From Natronobacterium gregoryi SP2 (lineage in GTDB: Archaea; Halobacteriota; Halobacteria; Halobacteriales; Natrialbaceae): a stretch of DNA of 64,000 nt. A program made the position numbers and the translations under genes. Every line of letters begins with the position of its first letter. The stretch's first letter is position 1. The stretch lies in assembly GCF_000230715.2 (NCBI RefSeq), contig NC_019792.1, positions 1,302,001-1,366,000 of the forward strand. Direction: 5' to 3'. Positions 47,108 through 55,602 of this stretch are shown here, one piece after another. The notes beneath the pieces were generated by a model that worked only from the letters and a program-made list of their open reading frames with translations, searched no databases and was not told where the DNA came from.

Positions 47108-50051
47108 CCGCCTCACCGTCGTTTGCCGCCTCGTTTCCGTCGCCGGTCTCGCTCTCGCTGACCGAAGAGTCTCGAGTCTCGTCCTCGTCGACGGGTGTCG
47201 TCTCGCCGATCAACCGCGTGGAGTCGTCGACTGCTCGTTCGATGGCGTCCCGTCCCGACTGCTCTGTCTCCGTTGCAACCGACCGAAGCGCCACGCCGAC
47301 CTGCTCGAGTCGCTCTTCCGAGGGCGTCGATCTCCCGTACTCGGTGTCCCGAAAGGCGTCGACGACGGTCCGGACGGCCGACTCCGAAAACCCACGTTCG
47401 ATGGCGTACCGGCCGATCTCTCCCGGCGTCTTCGTCCGAACGTTCGGTGGCTGGACGAGCTTGACGAACGCTCGCCAGCAGTCCCGAAGCGTGAGCACGA
47501 CCTGGGATTCGCCGCCGTTCGCGTCGTTCGGAACCGACCTCCCCCTGCCGAACACCGACGCGAGCGCGTTCGCCCGCTTTCCCGAGGCGTCTCTCAGCGC
47601 AGCGATCGCGTCTACAGCGATAGCGGCCAGCCGAAGCGGGTGTGTCACGGCGAGCGCCGCCACCCCCTCGGCGACGAGTGACCGCACCACGGATCGACAC
47701 CAGCGGCCGAACCCCTCGAGGCGTTCGGCGACGCGGACGACGGCGTCGACGACCGTCTGTCCAACCTTTCGGCCCAGTTCGATCGCACGTCGAGAGCGTC
47801 GCCTCGCGATCGCGGGGAGAGAACGGATCGTCTCGGCCGTGATGCCGTACCGACACACGAGAGTACGGCCGACGAGTCCCGTCCCGCCGACGAGTGCAAC
47901 CGCGAGCAGTCCAGCGTTACGGTAGAGGCCACCGACAGTCGTCTCGACGGTCGTCCCGTCGAGTCGTCCCTCGATCGTCGCCTCGTTCGCGACCGGGAGC
48001 CCGACCGTCGCGGTGCCGTTTGCCGTCGTCACCGCGGCCTCGCCGTCGACGAGCACCGTCCCGTCGTCGACCGGACTGTCGCCGTGAGTGAACTCGAGAT
48101 CGACCGTCCGACCCGGCAACGGCAGGACGCTGTCGAGTTCGAGCGCCGCGTCGACGACCGTGACCGTTCGCTCGGCCCCGATCTCGCCGCGCTCGACGCG
48201 GATCGTCGCGTTGCCGACCTTCTCCGGCATCGCGACCCGTGCCGTTCCGGCGGCGTCGGTCGTCGCCCGTCTCCCGCCGTCGACGAGCACCGCCCCGTCG
48301 GGGAGCGGACCGCCGCCGACCGTCGCCGTGACCGCGAGTTCCGCGCCGGGAACTGCAACCGCCTGCGCCTCGAGGGTAGTAGCTGCGTCCGTCTCGACGG
48401 TCGTCGCCGTCTCAGCCGTCTCGTTGCTCGATGCGCGGGTCGACGCACCGACGAGGGCAGCCCTGGTGACGCCTCGAGCGGCCGATTGCTGTGTCGTCGC
48501 CGATGGTTCGACCCGAACGGTAAACGAGTTCTTGTAGGGGACTGTCCCCGAGACGGTTCCGTCGGCGTCGGTGACCCCGATTCGGTCGTCGTCGAAGAAG
48601 ACGACTGCACTCTCGACCGGGTCGCCGGTTGGTCGGGTCGTAACGGTGACCTCGACCTCGGAGCCTGGCGTCGGCGACGGATCGTCGAGAGCGACGACGG
48701 AGGCGGTTTCCGTCTCGTTCGCTTCGGGCTCGCCGGCGGATTCGCCCGCGTCGGTCCCTTCCTCTTCGGTCGCCCAGTCGTCTTCGCGTTCTCCCGTTCG
48801 ATCCTCCTCGTGACCGTCGTCACCCTCGCCGTCGTGGGCGTCCCGTGGCTCGTCGACAACCCCGTCGTCTTCGGACCGCTCCTCGAAGTGGTCGTCGTCG
48901 AACTCGCCTTCGCCCAGCTCCTCGAGTCGCGCCGAGTGAGTGTCGTCGCGGTCGTCGCCGGGCGTCGGCTCGAAGGCCACCCAGCCGTGGTCAGGGACGT
49001 AGACCTCGACCCAGGCGTGGGCGTTCGACTCGCGGACGACGTACTCGTCGTCGACCCGTTCACCGGTCGTGTACCCGGTCACGTAGCGGGTCGGGACATC
49101 TTCCACCCGGAGCATCTGGGCCATCGTCGTCGCGAAGTAGACACAGTACCCCTCGTCCATCTCGAGCAGGAACGCCTCGGCGACGTCGCCATCGGGTCGG
49201 TCCACCTCGAGCGAGTACTCCTTCGACGACCGGAGATAGGCCTCGACGGCGGTCGCTTTCTCGTATGGCGTGTCTGCGTCTTCGGTGATCGCCTCCGTTC
49301 GCTCGGCGAACTCGCTCGAGACGCCGTCGGGAACCTGCCGGTACTCGAACTCGTCGAGCGAGTCGGGATAGTCTGTGCCTGCCGCCCGAAGCGCTTCCGG
49401 GGCCGGATCGGCGATTGCGCTCTCGATCGCGTACCCGTCGCCTTCGGCTATCTGCGCTGTCGGATGGGGCTGTCCGTGTGCAGAGACCACCGTGTCCCGA
49501 GCCTGTGTGTCGTCGACGGCGACCGGGTCGGCCGCCGCCGGCATGACCACGAGATCGGTATCGGCCGTGACGGTCTGTGTCAACCGCTCGCCACCGGAAT
49601 CGGTAATCGGACCCGCGTACGGGCTTCGTTCGCCGGTTCGAACCCACTCCTCACCAGTGAACCGATCGTAAACGCCCGTTCGCCAGTACGACCCCCGTTC
49701 TGCCCGGACGGTAAACTGCACGTCCTGCGAGAGGTCGACGGAACCACCGATCGGAGACCGGTCGGACCCGTGATCGATCGTTTCCTCGAGCGTCTCCCCG
49801 TCGATCTCCTCGTCACTGCCGTCCACTCCGCCGTCTTCGGCTCGCTGCTCGCTCTCGTCGCCGAACTGGGGAACGTCGCGTTCGTCGTCTACCGCCGCCA
49901 GCCCGTCTACGCCGGCGACCGTGACTCCCCCCAGTGCCGGCAACACCACTGCCGACAGCGCAAGTATCACGATAGCGACCACGACGAGCCCGAACTGCCC
50001 CCAGTCCGGCCGGCCTGAACCTGTCGGCTCCCCCAATTCGTTCCACTCCAT
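47100..50051 (-). CDS. transglutaminase-like membrane protein (TgpA-type)
   Basis: A 983-residue protein. An N-terminal helix FGLVVVAIVILALSAVVLPA leads to an ectodomain. The transglutaminase core has Cys in EGYCVYFATTMAQMLRVEDV, His in ESNAHAWVEVYVPDHGWVAF and Asp in the FEPTPGDDR stretch. Acidic low-complexity linkers follow, then Ig-like repeats with ATTDAAGTARV-type turns, a second helix (AGLLAVALVGGTGLVGRTLV) and a C-terminal DUF4129-like segment (RGFSESAVRTVVDAFRDTEY). An envelope cross-linking or protease role is inference. It heads the operon. Confidence 0.88.
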   Translation of the reverse strand: MEWNELGEPTGSGRPDWGQFGLVVVAIVILALSAVVLPALGGVTVAGVDGLAAVDDERDVPQFGDESEQRAEDGGVDGSDEEIDGETLEETIDHGSDRSPIGGSVDLSQDVQFTVRAERGSYWRTGVYDRFTGEEWVRTGERSPYAGPITDSGGERLTQTVTADTDLVVMPAAADPVAVDDTQARDTVVSAHGQPHPTAQIAEGDGYAIESAIADPAPEALRAAGTDYPDSLDEFEYRQVPDGVSSEFAERTEAITEDADTPYEKATAVEAYLRSSKEYSLEVDRPDGDVAEAFLLEMDEGYCVYFATTMAQMLRVEDVPTRYVTGYTTGERVDDEYVVRESNAHAWVEVYVPDHGWVAFEPTPGDDRDDTHSARLEELGEGEFDDDHFEERSEDDGVVDEPRDAHDGEGDDGHEEDRTGEREDDWATEEEGTDAGESAGEPEANETETASVVALDDPSPTPGSEVEVTVTTRPTGDPVESAVVFFDDDRIGVTDADGTVSGTVPYKNSFTVRVEPSATTQQSAARGVTRAALVGASTRASSNETAETATTVETDAATTLEAQAVAVPGAELAVTATVGGGPLPDGAVLVDGGRRATTDAAGTARVAMPEKVGNATIRVERGEIGAERTVTVVDAALELDSVLPLPGRTVDLEFTHGDSPVDDGTVLVDGEAAVTTANGTATVGLPVANEATIEGRLDGTTVETTVGGLYRNAGLLAVALVGGTGLVGRTLVCRYGITAETIRSLPAIARRRSRRAIELGRKVGQTVVDAVVRVAERLEGFGRWCRSVVRSLVAEGVAALAVTHPLRLAAIAVDAIAALRDASGKRANALASVFGRGRSVPNDANGGESQVVLTLRDCWRAFVKLVQPPNVRTKTPGEIGRYAIERGFSESAVRTVVDAFRDTEYGRSTPSEERLEQVGVALRSVATETEQSGRDAIERAVDDSTRLIGETTPVDEDETRDSSVSESETGDGNEAANDGEADG

Positions 50052-50240
50052 TGATACTACTCCGCAAGCACCGTTCGTTCGCCGACTCCTACTAACTCGG
50101 TTCCCATAAATACACCCATGCGAGACATCCCAACTCGAATACAGATAGTGAGCCGTACACTGAAGCCAGCTACCGCGATAACCCGTTGTGACATCTTCCC
50201 CGCCACAAATAGGAGGCTTTCCGATCGACCAACAGTGGGT

Positions 50241-51389
50241 TCACCGCGGCGACCGCCACAGCGACGCGAGTCGATCGGACGCTTCGATGCCGGCCAGCAA
50301 GAGTACAGTGTAAACCTCGTCACTGTCCGGCCGGGGCGCGTCGCCGCCGAGGAGTTGCGCCGACCCAGTCTCTGACTGCACCGTTTGTCGCCCGTCTGCG
50401 ATCCCCTTCCGATTGAGCCAATCCGGCGGCCCACCGACGACCACCATCGTCCGATTGACGTCCTCGAGGTCACACTCGAGAGTAAGTTTCCCGTGGAGTG
50501 CCTTGTTGACAGTCGTCTCGACAGCGCTGACTGCCTCGGTGGTGTCGACCGACGACTCCGTCGGGATGAGGCCGAGACCGAACCGCGAGCCGCCGTCGTC
50601 GGTCTCGACGGTCTGTGCACCGTAGCCAAGCGTCGCGGTGGTCGTGCCGTCGGTGGCATCCAGAATGCGTGCGACGTCGCTGGCGTCGATAACAGTCTCT
50701 GCAACGTCGCCTTCGGCTGCCGCGCTAGCCCCGAAGAGGGCCTCGAGACGCGTCGCGAGGCCACGATTAAGTCGATCGCGTGCGTCGGCGAGTTTCTCGT
50801 CGGTGTGCAGCCACGCTTCGTTGTCGAAGCAAATAACTGCGTCTGCAAGACCGTCGATCCGTTTGAGCGTCCGGACTGTGTTTTCCTCCGCCATCGGCCT
50901 GGCCTCTCCGACACCGGCGGCAGAGTCCGCCGTCGCTTGCCGGTCGATACCGGCAGTCTCGTCGGTCCGCAGTTCCGACTTCGCCGGCAGCGCCGCGAGC
51001 ACGTAGACGGGTTTGTCGTACACCGACTGTAGCCGAGAAATCAGGTGTGGCACCACCCCGCCTCCCGTCGCACCGCCGCTACCGACGACCAGAAAGAACG
51101 CATCGGCAAGCGACGGACGCCCCTCGTCGAGAATGCGACCGAGTTCGTCGACGTACTCCTCGCCGACCTCGAACCCACGGTCGAGGTTTCCGTTGAGACC
51201 CTCGTCGATCGTGTCACCGAACCAGTGGCAGTGCTGTTCTGGAATCGCCTCGAGTGCCGCTGTGCTCTCCGCGTCGGTGTCGAATGCGAACGCGTCCCCG
51301 ACGAACCGACGCTGCTCTGACTCTCGTTCCAGAATCGCGTCGGCGATCCGACACCCAGCCCCACCGACGCCGATCACCTCGAGTTGCAT
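50241..51389 (-). CDS. cetZ: CetZ-family tubulin-like protein
   Basis: A 382-residue protein from MQLEVIGVGGAGCRIADAIL (ATG 51389). The T1 loop is VGGAG; the T4 nucleotide-binding loop reads GSGGATGGG, a variant of the usual GGGTGSG. Other CetZ landmarks are FLVVGSGGATGG, VICFDNEAWLHT, AETVIDASDVARIL, KLTLECDLEDVNRTMVVVGG and PPDWLNRKGIADGRQ. CetZ proteins polymerise with GTP and control cell shape and motility in Haloferax. This is a divergent paralogue. It lies between endA and the transglutaminase gene on the same strand. Confidence 0.85.
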   Translation of the reverse strand: MQLEVIGVGGAGCRIADAILERESEQRRFVGDAFAFDTDAESTAALEAIPEQHCHWFGDTIDEGLNGNLDRGFEVGEEYVDELGRILDEGRPSLADAFFLVVGSGGATGGGVVPHLISRLQSVYDKPVYVLAALPAKSELRTDETAGIDRQATADSAAGVGEARPMAEENTVRTLKRIDGLADAVICFDNEAWLHTDEKLADARDRLNRGLATRLEALFGASAAAEGDVAETVIDASDVARILDATDGTTTATLGYGAQTVETDDGGSRFGLGLIPTESSVDTTEAVSAVETTVNKALHGKLTLECDLEDVNRTMVVVGGPPDWLNRKGIADGRQTVQSETGSAQLLGGDAPRPDSDEVYTVLLLAGIEASDRLASLWRSPR

Positions 51390-51452
51390 ACCCTGACCTA
51401 TCACACGCGGACGTTTTTACAGTTCCGACCGCCCTACGCGACCGCGGAAATG

Positions 51453-52514
51453 TCACGGCGTCAATCTCTCGAGCGACCACCACTCGATCGTGCCATCCCC
51501 GGCGACCAGCGCAAACACCATCGTCTTGCGGACGCCGTGAGCGAGGCGGACGTCGAGCGCCAGATCCCGTGGTTCGAAGACGTAGTCGGCCGGATGCACC
51601 CGAACCAGCAGTTCCGAGTGGCCCAGATCGTCGACAGACTCGACGTCGGCGTAGGTCCGGAAGTCGGCACCGAACTTGTATCCCGTCTTGGGGACGACGC
51701 CGCGATCGCGCAGTTCCGTGTAGACCGTCAGCCGCCGGTCGAACCGCTCCCCCTCGACCTCGCGGCCCCGCTCGCGGACCGTCGACGGCTCGAGGGCGAT
51801 CGCCCCTTCCGCGGCGAGAGAAGCCGCCTCGAGCAGCGAACACTGCAGCGTCGGCTCGTCGTACTCCCGGCCCTCCAGCGGCTGGCCGTAGAACGTCCGC
51901 TCGTAGAGCTCCACGGGCGGGTCCCAGACGACAACCCGATCCTCGAGCAGGTCGGCCTCACAGCGACCGGAAACGGTAACGTCCGCATCCGAACTGCCCG
52001 TCGGGTCCCTGCGGTCGACCTCGAAATACGTGATCTCGCTTTCCTCGTCGACGACAGCGAGAACGCCAGCCGACAACTCCGACGCGGGAACGTCGGTTCG
52101 CTCACCGAGCACCCGCAACGCGTAAGCGACTTCGCCGTCACCCGGCCCCTTCCCTCGCGGAAACACCGCGAAATCGACCTCACCCACGGGCGGCTCGTCG
52201 ATCCACGGCTCCGCGGCCGGCGAAAGATAGAACCCCCGCTCGCGCAGGTCCGCGTAGACGAGAAACCGGACCCCAAACGCCTCGCCCGGTTCCTGTGCGA
52301 CGAACGACTGGAAATCGAGCCGGTCGCCATCCTCGCCGACGACCGCCTCGAGATCACCTCTATACAGGAGGTGTGCCGCCTCGACCGGCGAGAGAGCGAT
52401 TTCGTTACCCGAAGTCGGATACCCATACCCCCGCGAATCGTGATAGCGCTGGCGTGCGTCGCTGCCGACGGTGACGACGCCCGTCTCTTCGTCGAACCGG
52501 CCCTCGAGAGACAT
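51453..52514 (-). CDS. endA: tRNA-splicing endonuclease EndA
   Basis: 353 residues plus stop from the ATG at 52514 (MSLEGRFDEE). It is a pseudo-duplicated protein of the long haloarchaeal type: each half has an N-terminal SPVEAAHLLYRG/SLLEAASLAAEG-like domain and a nuclease fold. The catalytic triad is in the second half: Tyr in FGADFRTY (Y288), His in LGHSELLVRV (H299) and Lys in GVRKTMVF (K330). The spacing 11 and 31 matches known EndA enzymes. It cuts bulge-helix-bulge motifs in pre-tRNA and pre-rRNA; such motifs occur at both rRNA stems here. Confidence 0.92.
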   Translation of the reverse strand: MSLEGRFDEETGVVTVGSDARQRYHDSRGYGYPTSGNEIALSPVEAAHLLYRGDLEAVVGEDGDRLDFQSFVAQEPGEAFGVRFLVYADLRERGFYLSPAAEPWIDEPPVGEVDFAVFPRGKGPGDGEVAYALRVLGERTDVPASELSAGVLAVVDEESEITYFEVDRRDPTGSSDADVTVSGRCEADLLEDRVVVWDPPVELYERTFYGQPLEGREYDEPTLQCSLLEAASLAAEGAIALEPSTVRERGREVEGERFDRRLTVYTELRDRGVVPKTGYKFGADFRTYADVESVDDLGHSELLVRVHPADYVFEPRDLALDVRLAHGVRKTMVFALVAGDGTIEWWSLERLTP

Positions 52515-52670
52515 GTGCTGGCCTTGGCCGTGGGACACTAAGTGGCTGTGGATCACTTCCGCCTCGATATCGTCGCTGGCGTTCTTGCTAGGCCCTTCGA
52601 ACAACTCGAAAGCCCCACCGGTTGCGGATGGCCGGCCGAGTGGTGGCGGTGAATAATAGCTCGGCGTCGG

Positions 52671-53453
52671 TCAGTCGTCGCTGGCCGCACCTGGTTCGGG
52701 GTCGACCCGGTGTTTCTGGACGCGTTCGCAGGTCGCATCGAGACACCGAGTCTCGCCACCGGTATCGAACGTCGGGAGGCCACAGCCACACTCGCCGTCG
52801 ACGACACCGCCCGGAATCGCAAAGCCGGTGTCGCAGTCGGGGTAGTGCTCACAGCCGGCGATGAGCCCGCCGCGTCTGAGAACTCGCAGGTCGCCGTCAC
52901 AGTCCGGTTCGGGACAGTCCCACTCGCGATCGAACGCCGCCGTGACCGCCTCGTCCAGCGACTCGCAACCGCGGTCGAGACAGACGTTGAACGCGAGACC
53001 CCGTTCGACGCGCATCCGGGGAAGCCCACAGTCGCAGTTCGCCGCGTCGTCGCGGATCGTGGCGTCTCCGGGCACGCCGTACCGATCGCCACAGTCGACA
53101 CAGTGGACGCCCGTCGACCGGACGAGCGCGCCGCTACAATCCGGACAACTACCCACGAGCGGCCCCGCGGCAGAGGCCGGATAGTGAGCGAACCCATCCT
53201 GATCGTGAGCCGCGATGCGCAGCGTCTGGGTGTCTTTCTTCGCGACGAGAGTGAAACCGTCAGAGCGATCACTCGAGACACTGTCGGCCCGCGTCAGCCA
53301 CGCAACCGGCTGGTAGCCGTCCGTGTCGTGGACGAGGACAGTGTTGTCGGGCTTGACGATCGTCGTCATTCGACCGCGGTACTCCTCCCGGCCGCCCGTC
53401 TCGGCGATCACCGTGCAGTCGCCCGCAAGAACGCGAATCGCGCCGTCGATCAT
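52671..53453 (-). CDS. NucS N-terminal domain fused to zinc ribbons
   Basis: A 260-residue protein from the ATG at 53453. Residues 1-65 (IRVLAGDCTVIAETGGREEY, MTTIVKPDNTVLVHDTDGYQ, PVAWLTRAD) match the N-terminal DNA-binding domain of the endonuclease NucS. The rest contains four Cys4 units of topoisomerase type, such as CPDCSGALVRSTGVHCVDC and CDGDLRVLRRGGLIAGC. The NucS nuclease domain is absent. It probably binds single-stranded or branched nucleic acid. Divergent from the HD hydrolase; endA is on the same strand downstream. Confidence 0.8.
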   Translation of the reverse strand: MIDGAIRVLAGDCTVIAETGGREEYRGRMTTIVKPDNTVLVHDTDGYQPVAWLTRADSVSSDRSDGFTLVAKKDTQTLRIAAHDQDGFAHYPASAAGPLVGSCPDCSGALVRSTGVHCVDCGDRYGVPGDATIRDDAANCDCGLPRMRVERGLAFNVCLDRGCESLDEAVTAAFDREWDCPEPDCDGDLRVLRRGGLIAGCEHYPDCDTGFAIPGGVVDGECGCGLPTFDTGGETRCLDATCERVQKHRVDPEPGAASDD

Positions 53454-53542
53454 GAGAGTGGTGGCCGCGGTATAATACTTAAACTCGAGGACGTCCGGCC
53501 GGAGACACAACCCCTTTGCCGTCGCTTTCGTTGACAGTCAGT

Positions 53543-54253
53543 ATGACCGACCGACGCGACGCGAGTGGCGACGCTTCCCGGCCGCTCGAGGCGCTCGAGG
53601 CGCTCGAGGCGCTCGAGGACGAGGTCGCGACGCTGAAACGCGTCGTCCAAGAAGGCGACGAGCCGCGACGCATCCAGTTCGAGGCGGCCGCGAGTCGCCT
53701 CCAGGACGTGTTTGCCGAGACAAACGGCGGGCACGGGACGATCAACACGCACTCGGGCGAGCAGATCACGCCGCTCTCGCCGGACCCCGAGCAGATCGAC
53801 CTCGCGGACGTCGCGCACGCACTCTCGAACCTGAGTCGGTTCACCGGGCAGGGAAAACACTTCTACAGCGTCGCTCGCCACGCGGTCCACGTCAGTCACG
53901 AGGTCGAGTCCCGCGGCGGGAGCCGTGAAGCCCAGCGGTGGGGACTGCTTCACGACGCGAGCGAAGCCTACTTCGCGGACGTTCCCGCACCGGTCAAACG
54001 ATCGCTCCCAGGCTACACCCGCGCAGAGAAGGAGTTTCAGGCGGCCGTCCGTGAGGCGTTCGACCTCGAGTTAGCGGTCGAAGACGAACGACTGGTCGAC
54101 GGCGTCGACGGCGATATCGCGCGATACGAACTGTCGATCCACTTCCCGGCGAACCACGAGAGTCCGGGACTCGAGTGTGAACACGACGACCTCGACGGGA
54201 GCGTCGACGACGCGGAACTGTATCGTCGGCGGGCACGGGAACTCGGGCTCTAG
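53543..54253 (+). CDS. HD-domain nucleotide hydrolase (YfbR-like)
   Basis: A 236-residue protein from the ATG at 53543. A short coiled region with four Leu-Glu-Ala units (encoded by tandem ctcgaggcg repeats) is followed by an HD domain: ARHAVHVSHEV (His), LLHDASEAYFADVPAPVKR (His-Asp), and DIARYELSIHFP. The pattern matches YfbR/5'-deoxynucleotidase-like proteins in that DASEAYxGDxPxPxK is shared. Its TAG stop lies inside the CTAG that begins the following MITE array, so its natural C-terminus may have been altered by that insertion. Confidence 0.82.
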   Translation: MTDRRDASGDASRPLEALEALEALEDEVATLKRVVQEGDEPRRIQFEAAASRLQDVFAETNGGHGTINTHSGEQITPLSPDPEQIDLADVAHALSNLSRFTGQGKHFYSVARHAVHVSHEVESRGGSREAQRWGLLHDASEAYFADVPAPVKRSLPGYTRAEKEFQAAVREAFDLELAVEDERLVDGVDGDIARYELSIHFPANHESPGLECEHDDLDGSVDDAELYRRRARELGL

Positions 54254-54359
54254 TAGCGTCCCAAGTCTACTCTGACTAGTGCACTCCACTTCTGATCGAG
54301 AATCGTGATCGGTTTGGGCCAACTCTCAACTAGTCGGTCGACGCTTGGGACAATACTAG
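54250..54359. repeat. CTAG-flanked inverted-repeat element, type A, copy 3
   Basis: First of four joined elements. ctagtagcgtcccaag at the left, cgcttgggacaatactag at the right, with the same inner ACTAGT sites as copy 2. It begins with the stop codon of the HD gene. Confidence 0.85.
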
Positions 54360-54443
54360 TGGCGGGCCAAGCCTGAACTGATCGGTCGAATCTGGCGGTG
54401 TCGCTCGATTCGACCCGTCAGTCGACGGTTGGGACGGTACTAG
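54356..54443. repeat. CTAG-flanked inverted-repeat element, type B, copy 3
   Basis: Second in the array: ctagtggcgggccaagcctg at the left and ggttgggacggtactag at the right. It shares CTAG with both neighbours. Confidence 0.85.
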
Positions 54444-54527
54444 TACTCCGCCAAGCGTCGACTGCTGCGTGAACCCAGACGACCGCATTCGGTTTCACTC
54501 ATCCGTTCAGGCTTGCCAAAGCACTAG
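54440..54527. repeat. CTAG-flanked inverted-repeat element, type C, copy 1
   Basis: Third in the array: ctagtactccgccaagcgtc at the left and cttgccaaagcactag at the right. It is the reverse complement of 34143-34228. Confidence 0.85.
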
Positions 54528-54611
54528 TGGCGGGCCAAGCCTGAACTGATGGGTCGAATCTGGCGGTGTCGCTCGATTCGACCCGTCAGTCGACGGTTGG
54601 GACGGTACTAG
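54524..54611. repeat. CTAG-flanked inverted-repeat element, type B, copy 4
   Basis: Fourth in the array, nearly identical to copy 3. It ends ggtactag at 54611, about 100 bp before the phnE stop codon; those 100 bp hold nothing recognised. Confidence 0.85.
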
Positions 54612-54714
54612 GAGTTAGACACCGGCGACAGGTGGCACTCTCGAACAGCAGTCACAATTCGGGTGTCAAGAGAACGGAGACGATCAGGAAAAGCGAAAGC
54701 AGAACTGTCGCCCG

Positions 54715-55602
54715 TTACTTCATTGCGGATTCGGCCATCCGCTGTGGGATACCGACGATCAGTGTGATCAGACCATCGGCCTCCTCGTCGTCGCGGAGGT
54801 ACGATCGGAGACGCTGGCTGCCCATCTCGACGACGACGATCAGTACGAGGACGACGACGATACCGGCCATCATGTTGTCGTAGGCGCGCAGATCCTGCTG
54901 TACCTGGATGAAGACCCCGATACCGCCACCACCGAGCAGACCGAGCGTGACGGCCTGGCGGACGTTCACCTCGAAGATGTACAGCGTCCACGCGATGAAC
55001 GATGTCTTGACCTGGCTGAGCATCCCGAAGACGACCGTTTGCGGTTTCGAAGCGCCGGTCGTCTCCATCGCCTCGATCTGGCCGTCCTCGACCTCCTCGA
55101 GTTCGTCGGTGAAGAGACGACCGAGGTTGCCGATCGTACTAACCGCGATTGCGATTGTCGAGGTTACGGCGGTCAGCCCGGCCAGCGGAACGAATATCAA
55201 GAACCAGACGAGCGCTGGGATCGCACGCGAGACGCCCATAACCGATCGGAAAATGAAGTTGAACGGATAGGGAGTTACGCGGCCGCTACCGAGGACTCCG
55301 AGCAACAGCGCGAGCGGAATGCCGATGACGGTCCCGGCAAAACCCATCGCGAGCGTGATGCCCGACTCGCGTAGCAGGTTCTCCGCGAAGATGGCTTCCC
55401 AGTTCGGGGAGTAATGAGGGAGTCGTTCGGCGAACCCGGACCACTGGTTGTAGAGGTCGAGCAGCGAGAACTCGATCAAAAGCAAAGAAGCGTAGAACGC
55501 AGCGGCGAAAGCGATCGACAGAAGCCCGTAGAGTACCCACCGAACGCGTCTCGTGAGTCGAATCTGCTCGAGTCGTTGTTCGACCGACGTTTCCGGGCTC
55601 AT
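54715..55602 (-). CDS. phnE: phosphonate/phosphate-type ABC transporter permease
   Basis: A 295-residue permease with about six transmembrane helices. The PhnE signature is present: SGITLAMGFAGTVIGIPLAL at the start of the BPD_transp_1 domain, VMGVSRAIPALVWFLIFVPL, and the EAA loop ELEEVEDGQIEAMETTGASK with QTVVFGMLSQV. It forms the membrane channel with PhnC. The start overlaps the phnC stop by four bases. No C-P lyase genes are in the window, so the substrate (phosphonate, phosphite or phosphate) is unresolved. Confidence 0.92.
   Translation of the reverse strand: MSPETSVEQRLEQIRLTRRVRWVLYGLLSIAFAAAFYASLLLIEFSLLDLYNQWSGFAERLPHYSPNWEAIFAENLLRESGITLAMGFAGTVIGIPLALLLGVLGSGRVTPYPFNFIFRSVMGVSRAIPALVWFLIFVPLAGLTAVTSTIAIAVSTIGNLGRLFTDELEEVEDGQIEAMETTGASKPQTVVFGMLSQVKTSFIAWTLYIFEVNVRQAVTLGLLGGGGIGVFIQVQQDLRAYDNMMAGIVVVLVLIVVVEMGSQRLRSYLRDDEEADGLITLIVGIPQRMAESAMK

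Noticed and set aside
48084-50018. A 644-codon plus-strand open frame
   Set aside because: It lies wholly opposite the transglutaminase gene. Long antisense frames are common in GC-rich haloarchaeal genes, and its composition is Arg/Val/Gly-rich.
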